Shown piece after piece: positions 12,001-24,300 of a stretch of 28,429 nucleotides of DNA. Under the pieces are notes generated by a model that worked only from the letters and a program-made list of their open reading frames with translations, was not told where the DNA came from and did not search any database. The position numbers and the translations under genes were made by a program. The stretch comes from Zopfochytrium polystomum (taxonomy: Eukaryota; Chytridiomycota; Chytridiomycetes; Chytridiales; Chytridiaceae): assembly GCA_025765615.1 (NCBI GenBank), contig JAIVFJ010000519.1:1-28429 (forward strand), given 5' to 3'. Positions within the stretch are counted from its first letter, which is position 1. The number at the start of each line of letters is the position of its first letter.

Positions 12001-14079
12001 ATATGATTCGAGGGATGTCGTTCCAGAGTGGGCGACTTACTTCGCAATCTGGGACCTCGATGGCACGTCAGTCCAGCCTAGTTAATCCTAACCGGCAAAG
12101 CTTGGGAAGAAACAGCGTCACATTTGCTGGTCCAGACATGCCGTTTCCACCACGGCGGGACAGCACGTTTTCTAGATTGAGGGAGACAATAACAGTGCGA
12201 CATTCCAGTGAGATGCCACCACTACCGACCCATCCTGCCCAACAAAACAAGCCACAACCGACTCAGCCACCTGTTGCTGGCTCGTCGGTACCACCAGAGG
12301 AGAATCCGGTCTCCAATAGTTCTCCCGCAATTTCAGCGGCTGCCGCGTCGGTTGCGGCTGCCCGATCGACGGCTGCAGGTGGTCGTCGCTCAGTCCAGCT
12401 CATTACGATCTTGATGGACCGCCCCCGGTTTGTCAGTATTCGCGAACACCCTGATGCAGAACTCTTGGATGGTTTGCTGATACTGCGCGTGGACGTTCCC
12501 ATCTTGTTTTACAACGTCGGGAGGTTGCGTCGCACTATTGAGTCACTTATGCGTGCCCAGCTGAGAATGTGGCGCGCGAGGAAGGCCAGGGAAGAGCTTG
12601 AGCGCGAGGAAGCGGAGGCTGAAGCAGCCGCGGCGGCGGCTGCTTATCAGAACGATTTTGATGGGTGGGACGGAGAAGAAATCTGCGGTACCGGCAAAGA
12701 CGAAGACTTTGACGGGCTCGAGAAAGGTTCGACCATGCATACTGCAATGGATCATGAGGGTCTGGGCGTGTCGACGCCAGGCGGAGCCAATTCGAGTTTT
12801 CCAATGGTTGAAGTTAGTGGCAGCAGCGAAACGCTTCTCACAGACGACATTACTCCCAGTGCTACTCCAGAGCCTGGCTTGGTTACCGCACCAGGGCCCT
12901 CTGTCGCGTGGGCGCCAGGACTCACTCCAAGACTACAGGTCACACCCCCTCTGGGGATGAGGAACCTGTTTCAGCCGCCTACCCCTCCTCCAGCCAGTTC
13001 CCTTCCCAATCAAGACATTGCCGTAGACACAGTGCCTCCCGTTGCTGCAGGAAGAAATCAAGGCTTTCTTACACCCCACCACTATCTGAATGTCATGAAC
13101 CAGGAGCCAAGAAACTTCCGACATCCCAGGCCGTACGACCCAGAGGCAACCGTCACGTCACGAGACATTTACTTCTCAAGTGCCGTCGCCGACACAGGCC
13201 CTCCCACCACTCCGAGCGGTATCGCTTTGCGGTCTCCACAGACTCATCCAGAACGCCCAAACCTTCGAACCCTGAGCGGGTTTTTAAGCAGCCTGCGGAT
13301 TGGCAGACGAGAGCGTTCGAATTCTGCTCCGGCTGGCAGTGGACTGCCCACCTCAGTCGATTTTGCCACTGCACCAGTCCGAAACTGCTGGTTCGTCCAT
13401 CCCGTTGCAATCCATAAGCCACTTGGGATCCCACGCTTCTACTGCACATATCTACGATCCCGAAATGACGGTCGGCTCGGACATATTCACTCCGGCGACG
13501 CTGGAGGAGCTGCGCGCAGCGGCAACGCGGGCCAACGCGGCTGGCACGATGGCAGGCGGTGGTCCGGATGCCTCGAAGGGCGACGATGTGCACCAGTCAA
13601 AGGGCACGTGGAAGCGATTTTTTGACATCCCAAGTGTGCTCGAGCGCCTTCGCCACCGGCGACAGCTCGGCGCTATCGTCGGACTGTACGGCCGCGACGA
13701 GGACGCGGTGATCCACCCGCTGCCGCTCCACCCTCGACTCAACCCTGCCGCCGACGGCCACTCGGAGGCCTTTATATCGCTCGAGAAGGCAGTCCACACC
13801 ATCCTGCTGGATCTCTCGCACTGCTTCGACATGGACTCGGCGGGTACGTTTGTTCTGCGCTCCATAGTGGAGATTTTTGCCAAGAACGGGATTCGGTTCT
13901 GCCTGTGCGGCGTGCACGATTTTCAGATGCGTCTCTTCGAAAGGGCAGGTATGAGAGAACTACTCCTTGGAAACGTTTTCGCAGACATCGAGGCCGCCGT
14001 GGAAGAGATTCAGGATGGGCTGGATGAAGTGATATGGAGAGACCAAGACGGATTTGTCACTAGTCGAGAGGCGAAGTAG
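9080..14079 (+). CDS. SulP/SLC26-family anion transporter with split STAS domain
   Basis: Secure exons: 9933-10034, 10096-10299, 10360-10430, 10499-10713, 10776-10893, 10942-10993, 11050-11074 (25 nt), 11121-11390, and from 11443. The first exon begins at ATG 9080 and joins an exon ending at 9861, possibly by donor 9529/acceptor 9628. The N-terminal ~190 residues are disordered. The SulP membrane domain shows GAVNVALVLLPQSVA, LFGSSSLLSVGPEAVISVI, GNRELFALGFSNLVSSFFG and TFGGMTRSRLLANTGARTTL. The STAS domain begins at ~12400 (HPDAELLDGLLILRVDVPIL), is interrupted by about 400 low-complexity residues, and resumes at ~13790 (TILLDLSHCFDMDSAGTFVL). The frame shifts by one near 11584-11587 (GGGG) and again between 13219 and 13400 (unresolved intron or base error). 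The product would be about 1400-1450 aa. A vacuolar YGR125W/VSB1-like role is an alternative to plasma-membrane sulfate uptake. Substrate is not deducible. Confidence 0.88.
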
Positions 14080-14180
14080 ACAATCGAGTGATTCCCGAAT
14101 TGAATCGACTGTTTAGAATTCTATTCTCGTTTTGAATTCTTGTTGGTGTCACAAGAACACATACCCTGATTGATTTCTCT

Positions 14181-14211
<31 letters not shown>

Positions 14212-15307
14212 GTTTTTGGTGCTCTTGCTGAGAGTTTCTCTACAACATTGTTTTTCCCAACAAGTTGGCTTTTTCTTGGTTGAAATTCTAGGCTTGACCA
14301 ATAGCCCCATACAGAATCCGCCAGAACCCACTCTAAAAAAGACCTTACTCGTCTGGCGGGGGTCACGTTGAGCAGTGTTGGCGACTTTCAAAGTGGTTGT
14401 CTCCGTCTGACGGGAGGTGTTTCGCTGTTTGCACCATCTCGCATGAAACCAAATAAGGGAGGAAGGTTTTGTTCAGCCCGAGGGAGCGGGCCGCCAGAGA
14501 CTGGGGGTGAGACAAACAGCCGCGCCGGGCCAATCGGGTGGGTTCCTTCCATTCCATCGTTCTTTCATTTCTTTCGCTCTCGTTCTCATCTCTCTCCTCC
14601 ACCGTCAAACAAGCGGAGCAAGGGATTCACAGGAGCACAGGTCAGCCTGCCATGCCATCATGCCATCTCCTCCACCCTCCCCCCCGATCTCCCGCGCAAA
14701 ATCCCACCTGGTCAGCCCCAACCGCTTACCGTAGGCCCCATTTTGAACCGAAGCCTGCGCTGGCCCCAGCTGCAAACGCGACGACGCTTCTCACCGTGCC
14801 CTGAGAATGCGTGGGTCAAAGGGGCCAGTGAGCCAGTGCGAGGGAAGAAGGGCTGTTGGGTGAACTCGCGGGCCAGCTGGCTCTGCCTGCCCGGGAGCAA
14901 CAGCTCCCGCTTGCATGACAGAGTGTCCACGCCGCGCCGTTAGGTAGGGCAGGGCGAAACCATGACGAACGCTGCGCGCGGAGTAATGATTGATTGATTG
15001 GTTTGTTGCCGAGAATCATTGAAATCGTCGGTGGAACGGCGATATCTGTCAAGGAACAGGGTTGGGACCGAATGCTCCCCAATCGAGCTGTCGGTCGTCA
15101 TACAGCATCTGCAGCGAGTCTCGGTTGTGGGGGCTTTGACGAGGCGGAATTGACGCCTTGCATGACCAACGCGCTGCCGGAGCTGAAGACACGATCGTGA
15201 CATGATGATGAATTAGTCCGCGCTAACTGGGTTTATTTCTCTCCCTTTCAGCTACAATAAGAGTTACAGTACAGCCAAATCGAACGCGGTTGTTTCATTT
15301 TCGCACC
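14080..15307. other. Intergenic region with 29-nt poly-T
   Basis: This is 1.2 kb between two plus-strand genes. It has an uninterrupted run of 29 T (14183-14211) shortly after the transporter stop, and a pyrimidine-rich stretch at 14549-14605. Open frames at 14368-14943 and opposite show no domain-like features. It probably contains the transporter 3' UTR and the promoter of the next gene; nothing else is supportable. Confidence 0.6.
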
Positions 15308-18300
15308 ATGAAATCCTCGTTGATAACAAGTGGCCCTCCGTCACGGAGGTCCTCGACTCCCTCCGTCTCCACCACAGCGCTTCCAGCACTTGCCGTCGTG
15401 GTGCTGACTGCTGCTTCAGCCATTCACTGCTTGGCCTCTCCCGTAAACGCTGAAACATCCTCAGCTCAAGCTATTCAGACGTCAATCCATCCTTTTTGTC
15501 TCCCGGATGCAATCAACCACGTTGTTGGAGCGTCTGCCGTTACTTTGCTCACCCGTTCAAAGACCGGTTCAACTTTCCGTTCCGCCACAGCTTATTTTGG
15601 TGGTCGTGAGTGCGCAAATTCAATGGACGATATGTGTATCATTGACGATAACGAGTACAAACTCAATCACACGCGTGGTTCATGTAAGTGCTTGCAGCTG
15701 TTACTTTTTCTTTGGTTGACCCTCCGTTTCTTTTGCATTTGGTCGCTTTGTGACACTTCATGCTGTTCTCTTGTAGACGATTCTACTTTCAAACCCCATG
15801 ACACGGCTCACCATTGTTGCGCTGTGGACCAAGAGACTTCGATCATGGCATGCTTTGGTGGTACATCTGCTAGCCACCTAGTCTACCGATACTCAATGCA
15901 CAAGTCTATATGGCTCCCTCCCATTGGCGCCTCTGTAACCAACGCACAAATATCCACCCTCGGGCTGGTTCGCCAAGGCCACGCCTGTTCTGTCATTGAC
16001 AGTGAATTTTACGTTTGGGGTGGTGTTGATAGTGAAGGTCGAGACATTGCTGAGGTAAGATATTCAAAACCACAATCAAAGTTTTGATAGATCTTCTCTT
16101 CAATGCACACCTCAAAAGGCAATGATTTCAATCAACCTGAAGAAACCCTCTCACTGGAAACCTGTGAAGTCAGCCAAGAAGTTTGGCCGCCATGGACACT
16201 CAATCATTCAAATTGGCCGTGAACTCATCGCTTTGTTTGGTCAGCCTTCTGCAGCCTCAGATGCAGCCTCTATTATTAGTTTCAATGTCGACACTGGCGT
16301 CTTTACTTCGATTTCAACTTTTACCCCTCTTCCTATCATTCTGGACGGAGTTTCCTGCAGTCCTTTGTACAAAAGGTCTGCATCAGCCGCTCCCATTGGC
16401 ATTTTCTGCGCCGGTGGTCGTTTGCGACCACTCAAAACTTCAGGATCACCATCAGCTTATATTTTTGAGCCTTTTGACCGTCTCCTGTATATTGATTTGA
16501 GCACTCTTCACTGGTTTGATCTTGGCGCTCTCCCTGCTCCGCAAAAGGAATGGGGAATGACCCTGTCAGTCCATATGACAGAAACCGCAACCCTGCTCAC
16601 ATTACATGGTGGATCCCGACTCCCTGTGCGCTCCACTTCAGCAAAAGCAACAGCCACTGACATTTACAAAGTTTCAACATCAGCTTGCGCAACCCTTGCT
16701 ATTATTCCTACCACTTTATATTATCTCATATCAGCAACTGAAACTGAAATATCAGGCATCTGGATGACTTCTGCCTCAGTGTCCACCATTGTTGATCTGA
16801 CCTCTTTTGAAGATGCCGCCAAACTGGTAGTCGGCCCTTCAAACCGTGCTACCATAGCAGCAACAGATCCCCTGCTTATGGCCTCATATGCTGCTTACTT
16901 CATCATTTTTGCCCTCATTTCTGGATGGCTTGTCCTTTACTGTTGCCAGCGACAAGCCTCTGTCTCCCATGGAATCCCAAGCTCAACGGAGGGAGAAAGG
17001 CAGCCGCTTATGTCATCTTACTACTCAGTGGCAAGTGCAGATGACAGTTATTCAACACCACGTACTGCTGCAGATGACTTTGATCCTTCGTCGACTGCTC
17101 GAGGTTTCACAGCTCCAGATGTGTCAATCAGATCAACTGCTGCAGCCCAATCAGAAAGCAGCACCCTTTCTGGCGATGGTTACACTGTTGTTGTTCCCGC
17201 TGGTGCCACAACAGTCACGTCAATGGCATCCACTACAACGACAACCACATCCAGCGAATACGAGGAGGTTGGGTCCACTATCCCTCGTAATGCGCCAGTT
17301 GGAACCCTCGTGAATCAGATTTCCAACTTGATAACAGAGAAGGGAGTCCCGTTCAGCACCCACTGCGTACTCCACAAACTCTGGCTCAGAATCTTCCATT
17401 AACGCCACAAGCAGCTTGATTATTACCTTAACCAAGCAAACAACAAATCCTGAGACAAGTGAAGTGCTTGAGACGGTGAGCTTGTCAGTTTGGATGGATT
17501 GCTTATTTGGCGAACTGATCCATTTTCTTCAATTATGCAGACTGATTTCACACTTGAATCCCAGGCTATGCTCTCAATGGATGGTGGCAATACTTTTTGT
17601 CCTACCTATCATCTCATTGCACCTCATTTGATGTGCCAAGATTCCTTGCTGTTATTGCAGAGAGTGCCACTCTCACTGATGGAACTCTTTTGTCAGCCCT
17701 TCATTCAAGCGGAGCGCCAGATGTCACAGCTGAAGAACTGGAACGTCTTAAGGCAGAAATAATTGCACGGGATGGTGCTTCCATGCTTCAGCTTCTTGGG
17801 TTCGTTCGCGAAGCTCTGCTATTGGTTGGCACGCAGTTGGTTCTGCAGCAAGTAATTCCGCTCTTGATTACAATGTTCAGTCCTCAAGTACAGCCTCTGT
17901 GACAACCACCCAAAGCACCACTACCACTGCAAATGAGACAGTGCTGCCGGACCTCCTGCCTGGTGGAACAATTGTTGGCCAGTCATACGACCGAGTTGTC
18001 TCTGTGCCCTTCAGCTCAAATGTGGCCATTGGCGACAGCATCGAATCTCGCATTATTGAAACTGACACTGCAACTGAAGAGACCACCAGCATTGTTATCA
18101 CGCTGACCAAAAACACTATTGATGCTGAGACCAATATGATTGTGGACTCCCAGGAGTTCACTGTTGAGATCCCTTCATATGCTCTGTATGGCTGGTGGTC
18201 CCGCATGATCACTTTCATTCAGACTCGCTCTAAGACACTTGACATCATTGTTTTCCTCAATGTGTTGGCAGAACTCGAAGACTTGAATGATGATTTGCTC

Positions 18301-21300
18301 CTTGCGGCATTCAAGTCTGCAGGGTGTGGATTGACAGTTGAGGAACTCGGCCTAATCAAGAAAGATGCATCCCCAAGCGACGAGTTGGGCCTGGCCAGGC
18401 TCTTCCAGTTTCTGCAGACCACTGTCAAACTTGTTGGTGCTGATCTTGTAGCGGAACAGGTCCTTCCGCTCTTTGACTACAATATCACAACTGCCAACTC
18501 TTCCACCACTGTCAATGAAATGGGAACTACTTCAAAGGATGTCATAGTTGTTGACCAAGAAAACTCGACCACCTTACACTCCAATGAGACAACAACAACA
18601 AGCACATCCGTTATTGAAATCACCCTGACAAAGCAGTCAGTTGACCCAGTAACAAACCTAGTTATTGACACTGTAAGGACAAACTTGTTCCTTTGCCATC
18701 AACACTCACATTCCCACCCATTCACAGCAGGAGTTCAACTTTGAGATTCCACTCAGCCACCTGGATGGATGGTGGTACAAACTGGTGACAACCATCACAA
18801 CTCGGTTCACAAGCTTCAACATTTCTGATGTTCATTGAGCGCAATCTCCACCTGTTCAAACCTCACTGAATCCTCCTTACTTCGAGGCTTTTTGCTTCAG
18901 GCTGGGCGCACCCATGACAGTGAACGAGCTTGCAGATTTTACAAATGACGCTGGGATAAAAGATGATCTCTTGTACGTCTGTCAGTCATCCGAGAGGCAG
19001 TGATTCTTTGTTGGAGCAGACCTTGTTGAGCAGCAAGTGCTGCCCATATTTGACCAGAATGCTCCACCATTTCTACCCACTGCAAGTGCTGTCACCACCA
19101 ACAGAAACTGAGACCACAAAGGCTGAGATGCGTCTGCCACAGCTGACTCAACTAGCAGCATTGAAATAACACTAACCAAGCAGACTGTCAACCACGAGAC
19201 AGGCGCCATTGTTGACTCAGTAAGTCGGCCATTCTTCAGGGATTGACAAGCAACCTAACACCAAATCAGGTTGACTACACAATTGTTGTTCCAAGTGCGG
19301 CACTTCATGGCTGGTGGAGACGGATTGTGAGCATAATCACAACAAGACACTCAACATTCAAACACAGTCGAATTTTTGAACTCATTGGCCTCAAATGACA
19401 CATGCAGTTCTGATGCTGACATTGTTCGAGCAATTTCTTATGCAGGAGCGCCTATTTCATCAGAGGAATTGACAGCTCTCAAGTATGAAGTCTCCAAGGA
19501 TGGAGCAACACTCCTTGAGCTCCTCACATTCCTTCGCAAAGCAATTCTCCTTGTTGGGGTGGATCTTGTCCATGATCAAGTTCTCCCATTGTTTGAACCA
19601 TCTTGTTGAAACAACCACCACCACCAATTGTTGAGCAGGACCAGGTTCAGGGGACCCACTGTTGCTGTGCCGCAGAGGAGGTTGCCAAGGACGAGATTAT
19701 TGCCGTTGAGCTCAAGGAAACACCTGATGCTCCTGCTGGCGCCACTGGTGAGACCAGTTTTATTTTTATTTTATTTTTATTTTTGTTCCCCCCCCCCCAT
19801 TTTTTACTCTCTTTTTCTTGTGAAATTGGTGGGGATGGCTATTGGGGGTGGGCTCTCTTTCCCGTTTTCTTGGGGTTTCCCTTTTTGTCCGATCAATTAC
19901 CACCAACCTTCACCCACCCTGGTGCCTGACGACCCAACTGGCAAAAACTTTTCTCATTTTTAACAAAAATCCAGACCAAGTTGACACTGCTGTGGGTCTC
20001 GAGCACAACCACCACGACCACCACCACCACCCACTGTCACTGACACCAGCGTGACTGAGCCTTCAGTCAGTGTCTCTGCGCTCATACCGGCTCCCTATGT
20101 CACTGAGGACGGCAAGACTGTCAACCCTGACGGCCCAGCCCAACTGACTTTGACGCTCAAGAACAGCACTGAGGAGGTCAATGTCGTGGTGCCTGAGCAC
20201 GCCAAGGGCAACTGGTGGACTCTTCTGCTTCAAGCCATCACCCGTCGGTTCTCTGGCTTTGACTCGTCAGCGTTCCTTGAGGCCATCAGCAAGCACGAGG
20301 AAATCACAGAGACAACCATTGTGGAAACGCTCAACCAGTGCGGCGCGACAGTCACCAAGGAGGAGCTTGTCACCATCCAGGACGAGTGCGGCTGCAAGGG
20401 CGAGGCAAGCCTCGTGAACCTGCTCACCTTTGTCAAGAGAATCATCAAGATTGTCGGCGTGACGACCTTCCTGACCACTGTTGTTTCCACCCTGGAGACC
20501 AGCACCAGCACTGTCACCACGACCACAACCACCAGCACCGAGGAGACCACTGGCACAGCCGCCCCCACCTCTGGCGAGGAGGTTGTGTTTGTCGACCTGA
20601 AGGAAACTGCAGTTGTCGTAGAGGATGTGACTGCCACCACTACCACTGGCAGCGCCGAGACTTGCGAGCCAGCTGCTGTTGTGGCAGAGACTGTTGAGCA
20701 AGTTGTCGAGACAACTGTCGTCACTGAGGAGACCACTGTCATTGGTAAGAGAGCACAATTTCTCTCTCTCCCTGAGTCTAACCCACCCTGCACACCCACC
20801 ACTTACTGTTTTTCCTCCTCTTCTCTTTTCACCAGATGCCGCCGCCAGCCACCACCGCCAAGAAGCCTGCAGAGAGCTGGTTCTCCAAGGCCACTCGCAT
20901 TGTCAAGGACGGCGCTGTTGCTGCTGGCGGTGCTGTCCTCCACGCTGGCGAGGTTGCCGGCTCTGCTGTTGCGTACGGAGCGCAGGCTGCTGGTTCCACT
21001 GTCGTCGAAGGCGTCACTGTGGTTGGCTCTGCCGTCAAGTCTGGTGCCGAGGCTGCCGGCTCTGCTGCCGTTTCTGGTGCGACAAGTGCTGGCTCCCTGA
21101 TTTCTGACGGAGCCTCTGCGGCAGGCTCTGCCCTCAAGTACACTGCTGGGGCTGTTGGAACTGCAGCAGTTGTTGGTGCTGTTGCTGTTGGCGCTGCAGC
21201 TGTCGGAGCTGGAGAGCTTGCAGGCTCTGCAGCCAAGACGGTTGGAACCGCAGTTGTTGAGGGAGGAGAGGTGGCCCTCTCTTCCACAGTCTCTGCAGTC

Positions 21301-24300
21301 AAGACCACAGCAGGAGTCGCTGTGGATGCAGCAGGCGCTGCTGGATCTGCCATCACCTACGTTGCTGACGCCACTGGTTCTGCGGTTGTGTCTGGCGCAG
21401 CTGCTGTGGCTGGCCTGGTTGCTGGTTCAAGCGAGTCGGCTGAGTCTGTCACTGAAACAGTCACCACAGAAACAATCACCACCACCACCACCATTGTTGA
21501 GCAGGACCAGGTTCAGGGACCCACTGTTGCTGTGGCCGCAGAGGAGGTTGCCAAGGACGAGATTATTGCCGTTGAGCTCAAGGAAACACCTGCTGCTCCT
21601 GCTGGCGCCACTGGTGAGACCAGTTTTTTTTTTATTTTTATTTTTATTTTTTTTCCCCCCCCCCCATTTTTTCTCTCTTTTTCTTGTGAAATTGGTGGGG
21701 ATGGCTATTGTGTGCTCTCTTCCCGTTTTCTTGGGGTTTCCCTTTTTGTCCGACTCAATTACCACCAACCTTCACCCACCCTGGTGCCTGACTGACCCAA
21801 CTGGCAAAAACTTTTCTTCATTTTTAACAAAATCCAGACCAAGTTGACACTGCTGTGGTCTCGAGCACAACCACCACGACCACCACCACCACCACTGTCA
21901 CTGACACCAGCGTGACTGAGCCTTCAGTCAGTGTCTCTGCGCTCATACCGGCTCCCTATGTCACTGAGGACGGCAAGACTGTCAACCCTGACGGCCCAGC
22001 CCAACTGACTTTGACGCTCAAGAACAGCACTGAGGAGGTCAATGTCGTGGTGCCTGAGCACGCCAAGGGCAACTGGTGGACTCTTCTGCTTCAAGCCATC
22101 ACCCGTCGGTTCTCTGGCTTTGACTCGTCAGCGTTCCTTGAGGCCATCAGCAAGCACGAGGAAATCACAGAGACAACCATTGTGGAAACGCTCAACCAGT
22201 GCGGCGCGACAGTCACCAAGGAGGAGCTTGTCACCATCCAGGACGAGTGCGGCTGCAAGGGCGAGGCAAGCCTCGTGAACCTGCTCACCTTTGTCAAGAG
22301 AATCATCAAGATTGTCGGCGTGACGACCTTCCTGACCACTGTTGTTTCCACCCTGGAGACCAGCACCAGCACTGTCACCACGACCACAACCACCAGCACC
22401 GAGGAGACCACTGGCACAGCCGCCCCCACCTCTGGCGAGGAGGTTGTGTTTGTCGACCTGAAGGAAACTGCAGTTGTCGTAGAGGATGTGACTGCCACCA
22501 CTACCACTGGCAGCGCCGAGACTTGCGAGCCAGCTGCTGTTGTGGCAGAGACTGTTGAGCAAGTTGTCGAGACAACTGTCGTCACTGAGGAGACCACTGT
22601 CATTGGTAAGAGAGCACAATTTCTCTCTCTCCCTGAGTCTAACCCACCCTGCACACCCACCACTTACTGTTTTTCCTCCTCTTCTCTTTTCACCAGATGC
22701 CGCCGCCACAGCCACCACCGCCAAGAAGCCTGCAGAGAGCTGGTTCTCCAAGGCCACTCGCATTGTCAAGGACGGCGCTGTTGCTGCTGGCGGTGCTGTC
22801 CTCCACGCTGGCGAGGTTGCCGGCTCTGCTGTTGCGTACGGAGCGCAGGCTGCTGGTTCCACTGTCGTCGAAGGCGTCACTGTGGTTGGCTCTGCCGTCA
22901 AGTCTGGTGCCGAGGCTGCCGGCTCTGCTGCCGTTTCTGGTGCGACAAGTGCTGGCTCCCTGATTTCTGACGGAGCCTCTGCGGCAGGCTCTGCCCTCAA
23001 GTACACTGCTGGGGCTGTTGGAACTGCAGCAGTTGTTGGTGCTGTTGCTGTTGGCGCTGCAGCTGTCGGAGCTGGAGAGCTTGCAGGCTCTGCAGCCAAG
23101 ACGGTTGGAACCGCAGTTGTTGAGGGAGGAGAGGTGGCCCTCTCTTCCACAGTCTCTGCAGTCAAGACCACAGCAGGAGTCGCTGTGGATGCAGCAGGCG
23201 CTGCTGGATCTGCCATCACCTACGTTGCTGACGCCACTGGTTCTGCGGTTGTGTCTGGCGCAGCTGCTGTGGCTGGCCTGGTTGCTGGTTCAAGCGAGTC
23301 GGCTGAGTCTGTCACTGAAACAGTCACCACAGAAACAATCACCACCACCACCACCATTGTTGAGCAGGACCAGGTTCAGGGACCCACTGTTGCTGTGGCC
23401 GCAGAGGAGTTGCCAAGGACGAGATTATTGCCGTTGAGCTCAAGGAAACACCTGCTGCTCCTGCTGGCGCCACTGGTGAGACCAGTTTTTATTTTTATTT
23501 TTATTTTTATTTTTTGTTCCCCCCCCCCATTTTTTCTCTCTTTTTCTTGTGAAATTGGTGGGGATGGCTATTGTGTGCTCTCTTCCCGTTTCTTGGGGTT
23601 TCCCTTTTTGTCCGACTCAATTACCACCAACCTTCACCCACCCTGGTGCCTGACTGACCCAACTGGCAAAAACTTTTCTTCATTTTTAACAAAATCCAGA
23701 CCAAGTTGACACTGCTGTGGTCTCGAGCACAACCACCACGACCACCACCACCACCACTGTCACTGACACCAGCGTGACTGAGCCTTCAGTCAGTGTCTCT
23801 GCGCTCATACCGGCTCCCTATGTCACTGAGGACGGCAAGACTGTCAACCCTGACGGCCCAGCCCAACTGACTTTGACGCTCAAGAACAGCACTGAGGAGG
23901 TCAATGTCGTGGTGCCTGAGCACGCCAAGGGCAACTGGTGGACTCTTCTGCTTCAAGCCATCACCCGTCGGTTCTCTGGCTTTGACTCGTCAGCGTTCCT
24001 TGAGGCCATCAGCAAGCACGAGGAAATCACAGAGACAACCATTGTGGAAACGCTCAACCAGTGCGGCGCGACAGTCACCAAGGAGGAGCTTGTCACCATC
24101 CAGGACGAGTGCGGCTGCAAGGGCGAGGCAAGCCTCGTGAACCTGCTCACCTTTGTCAAGAGAATCATCAAGATTGTCGGCGTGACGACCTTCCTGACCA
24201 CTGTTGTTTCCACCCTGGAGACCAGCACCAGCACTGTCACCACGACCACAACCACCAGCACCGAGGAGACCACTGGCACAGCCGCCCCCACCTCTGGCGA

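Larger units (their letters stand above)
19748..21613 (+). repeat. Tandem cassette copy 1 (intron A - module M5 - intron B - hendecads)
   Basis: Intron A 19748-19974 (T-run then C-run tract), module exon 19975-20744, intron B 20745-20835, hendecad exon 20836-21613. Similarity to the other copies starts slightly earlier, near 19611. Relative to copy 2, the module exon has two extra bases (GTGGG near 19993 and ACCC near 20031) and the hendecad exon lacks two (CCGCCAGCC near 20850). The exon total is therefore unchanged, but M5 is out of frame as written. Confidence 0.9.
21614..23475 (+). repeat. Tandem cassette copy 2
   Basis: Intron A 21614-21837 (224 nt), module exon 21838-22605 (768 nt, phase 1-1), intron B 22606-22696 (91 nt), hendecad exon 22697-23475 (779 nt). 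One G is missing near 23409 (GAGGAGTTG versus GAGGAGGTTG in copies 1 and 2), so the intact length would be 780 nt, also phase 1-1. The module exon is fully in frame. Confidence 0.92.

Noticed and set aside
14368..14943. 191-codon plus-strand open frame between the transporter and the giant gene
   Set aside because: It has low-complexity Ser/Pro/Arg composition and no recognisable motif, and competing frames are open over the same stretch.
22128..23219. 363-codon open frame antisense to the tandem cassette (and its copy-1 equivalents)
   Set aside because: It runs through intron B and the hendecad exon in antisense; its Ala/Thr/Pro-rich content mirrors the sense repeats.
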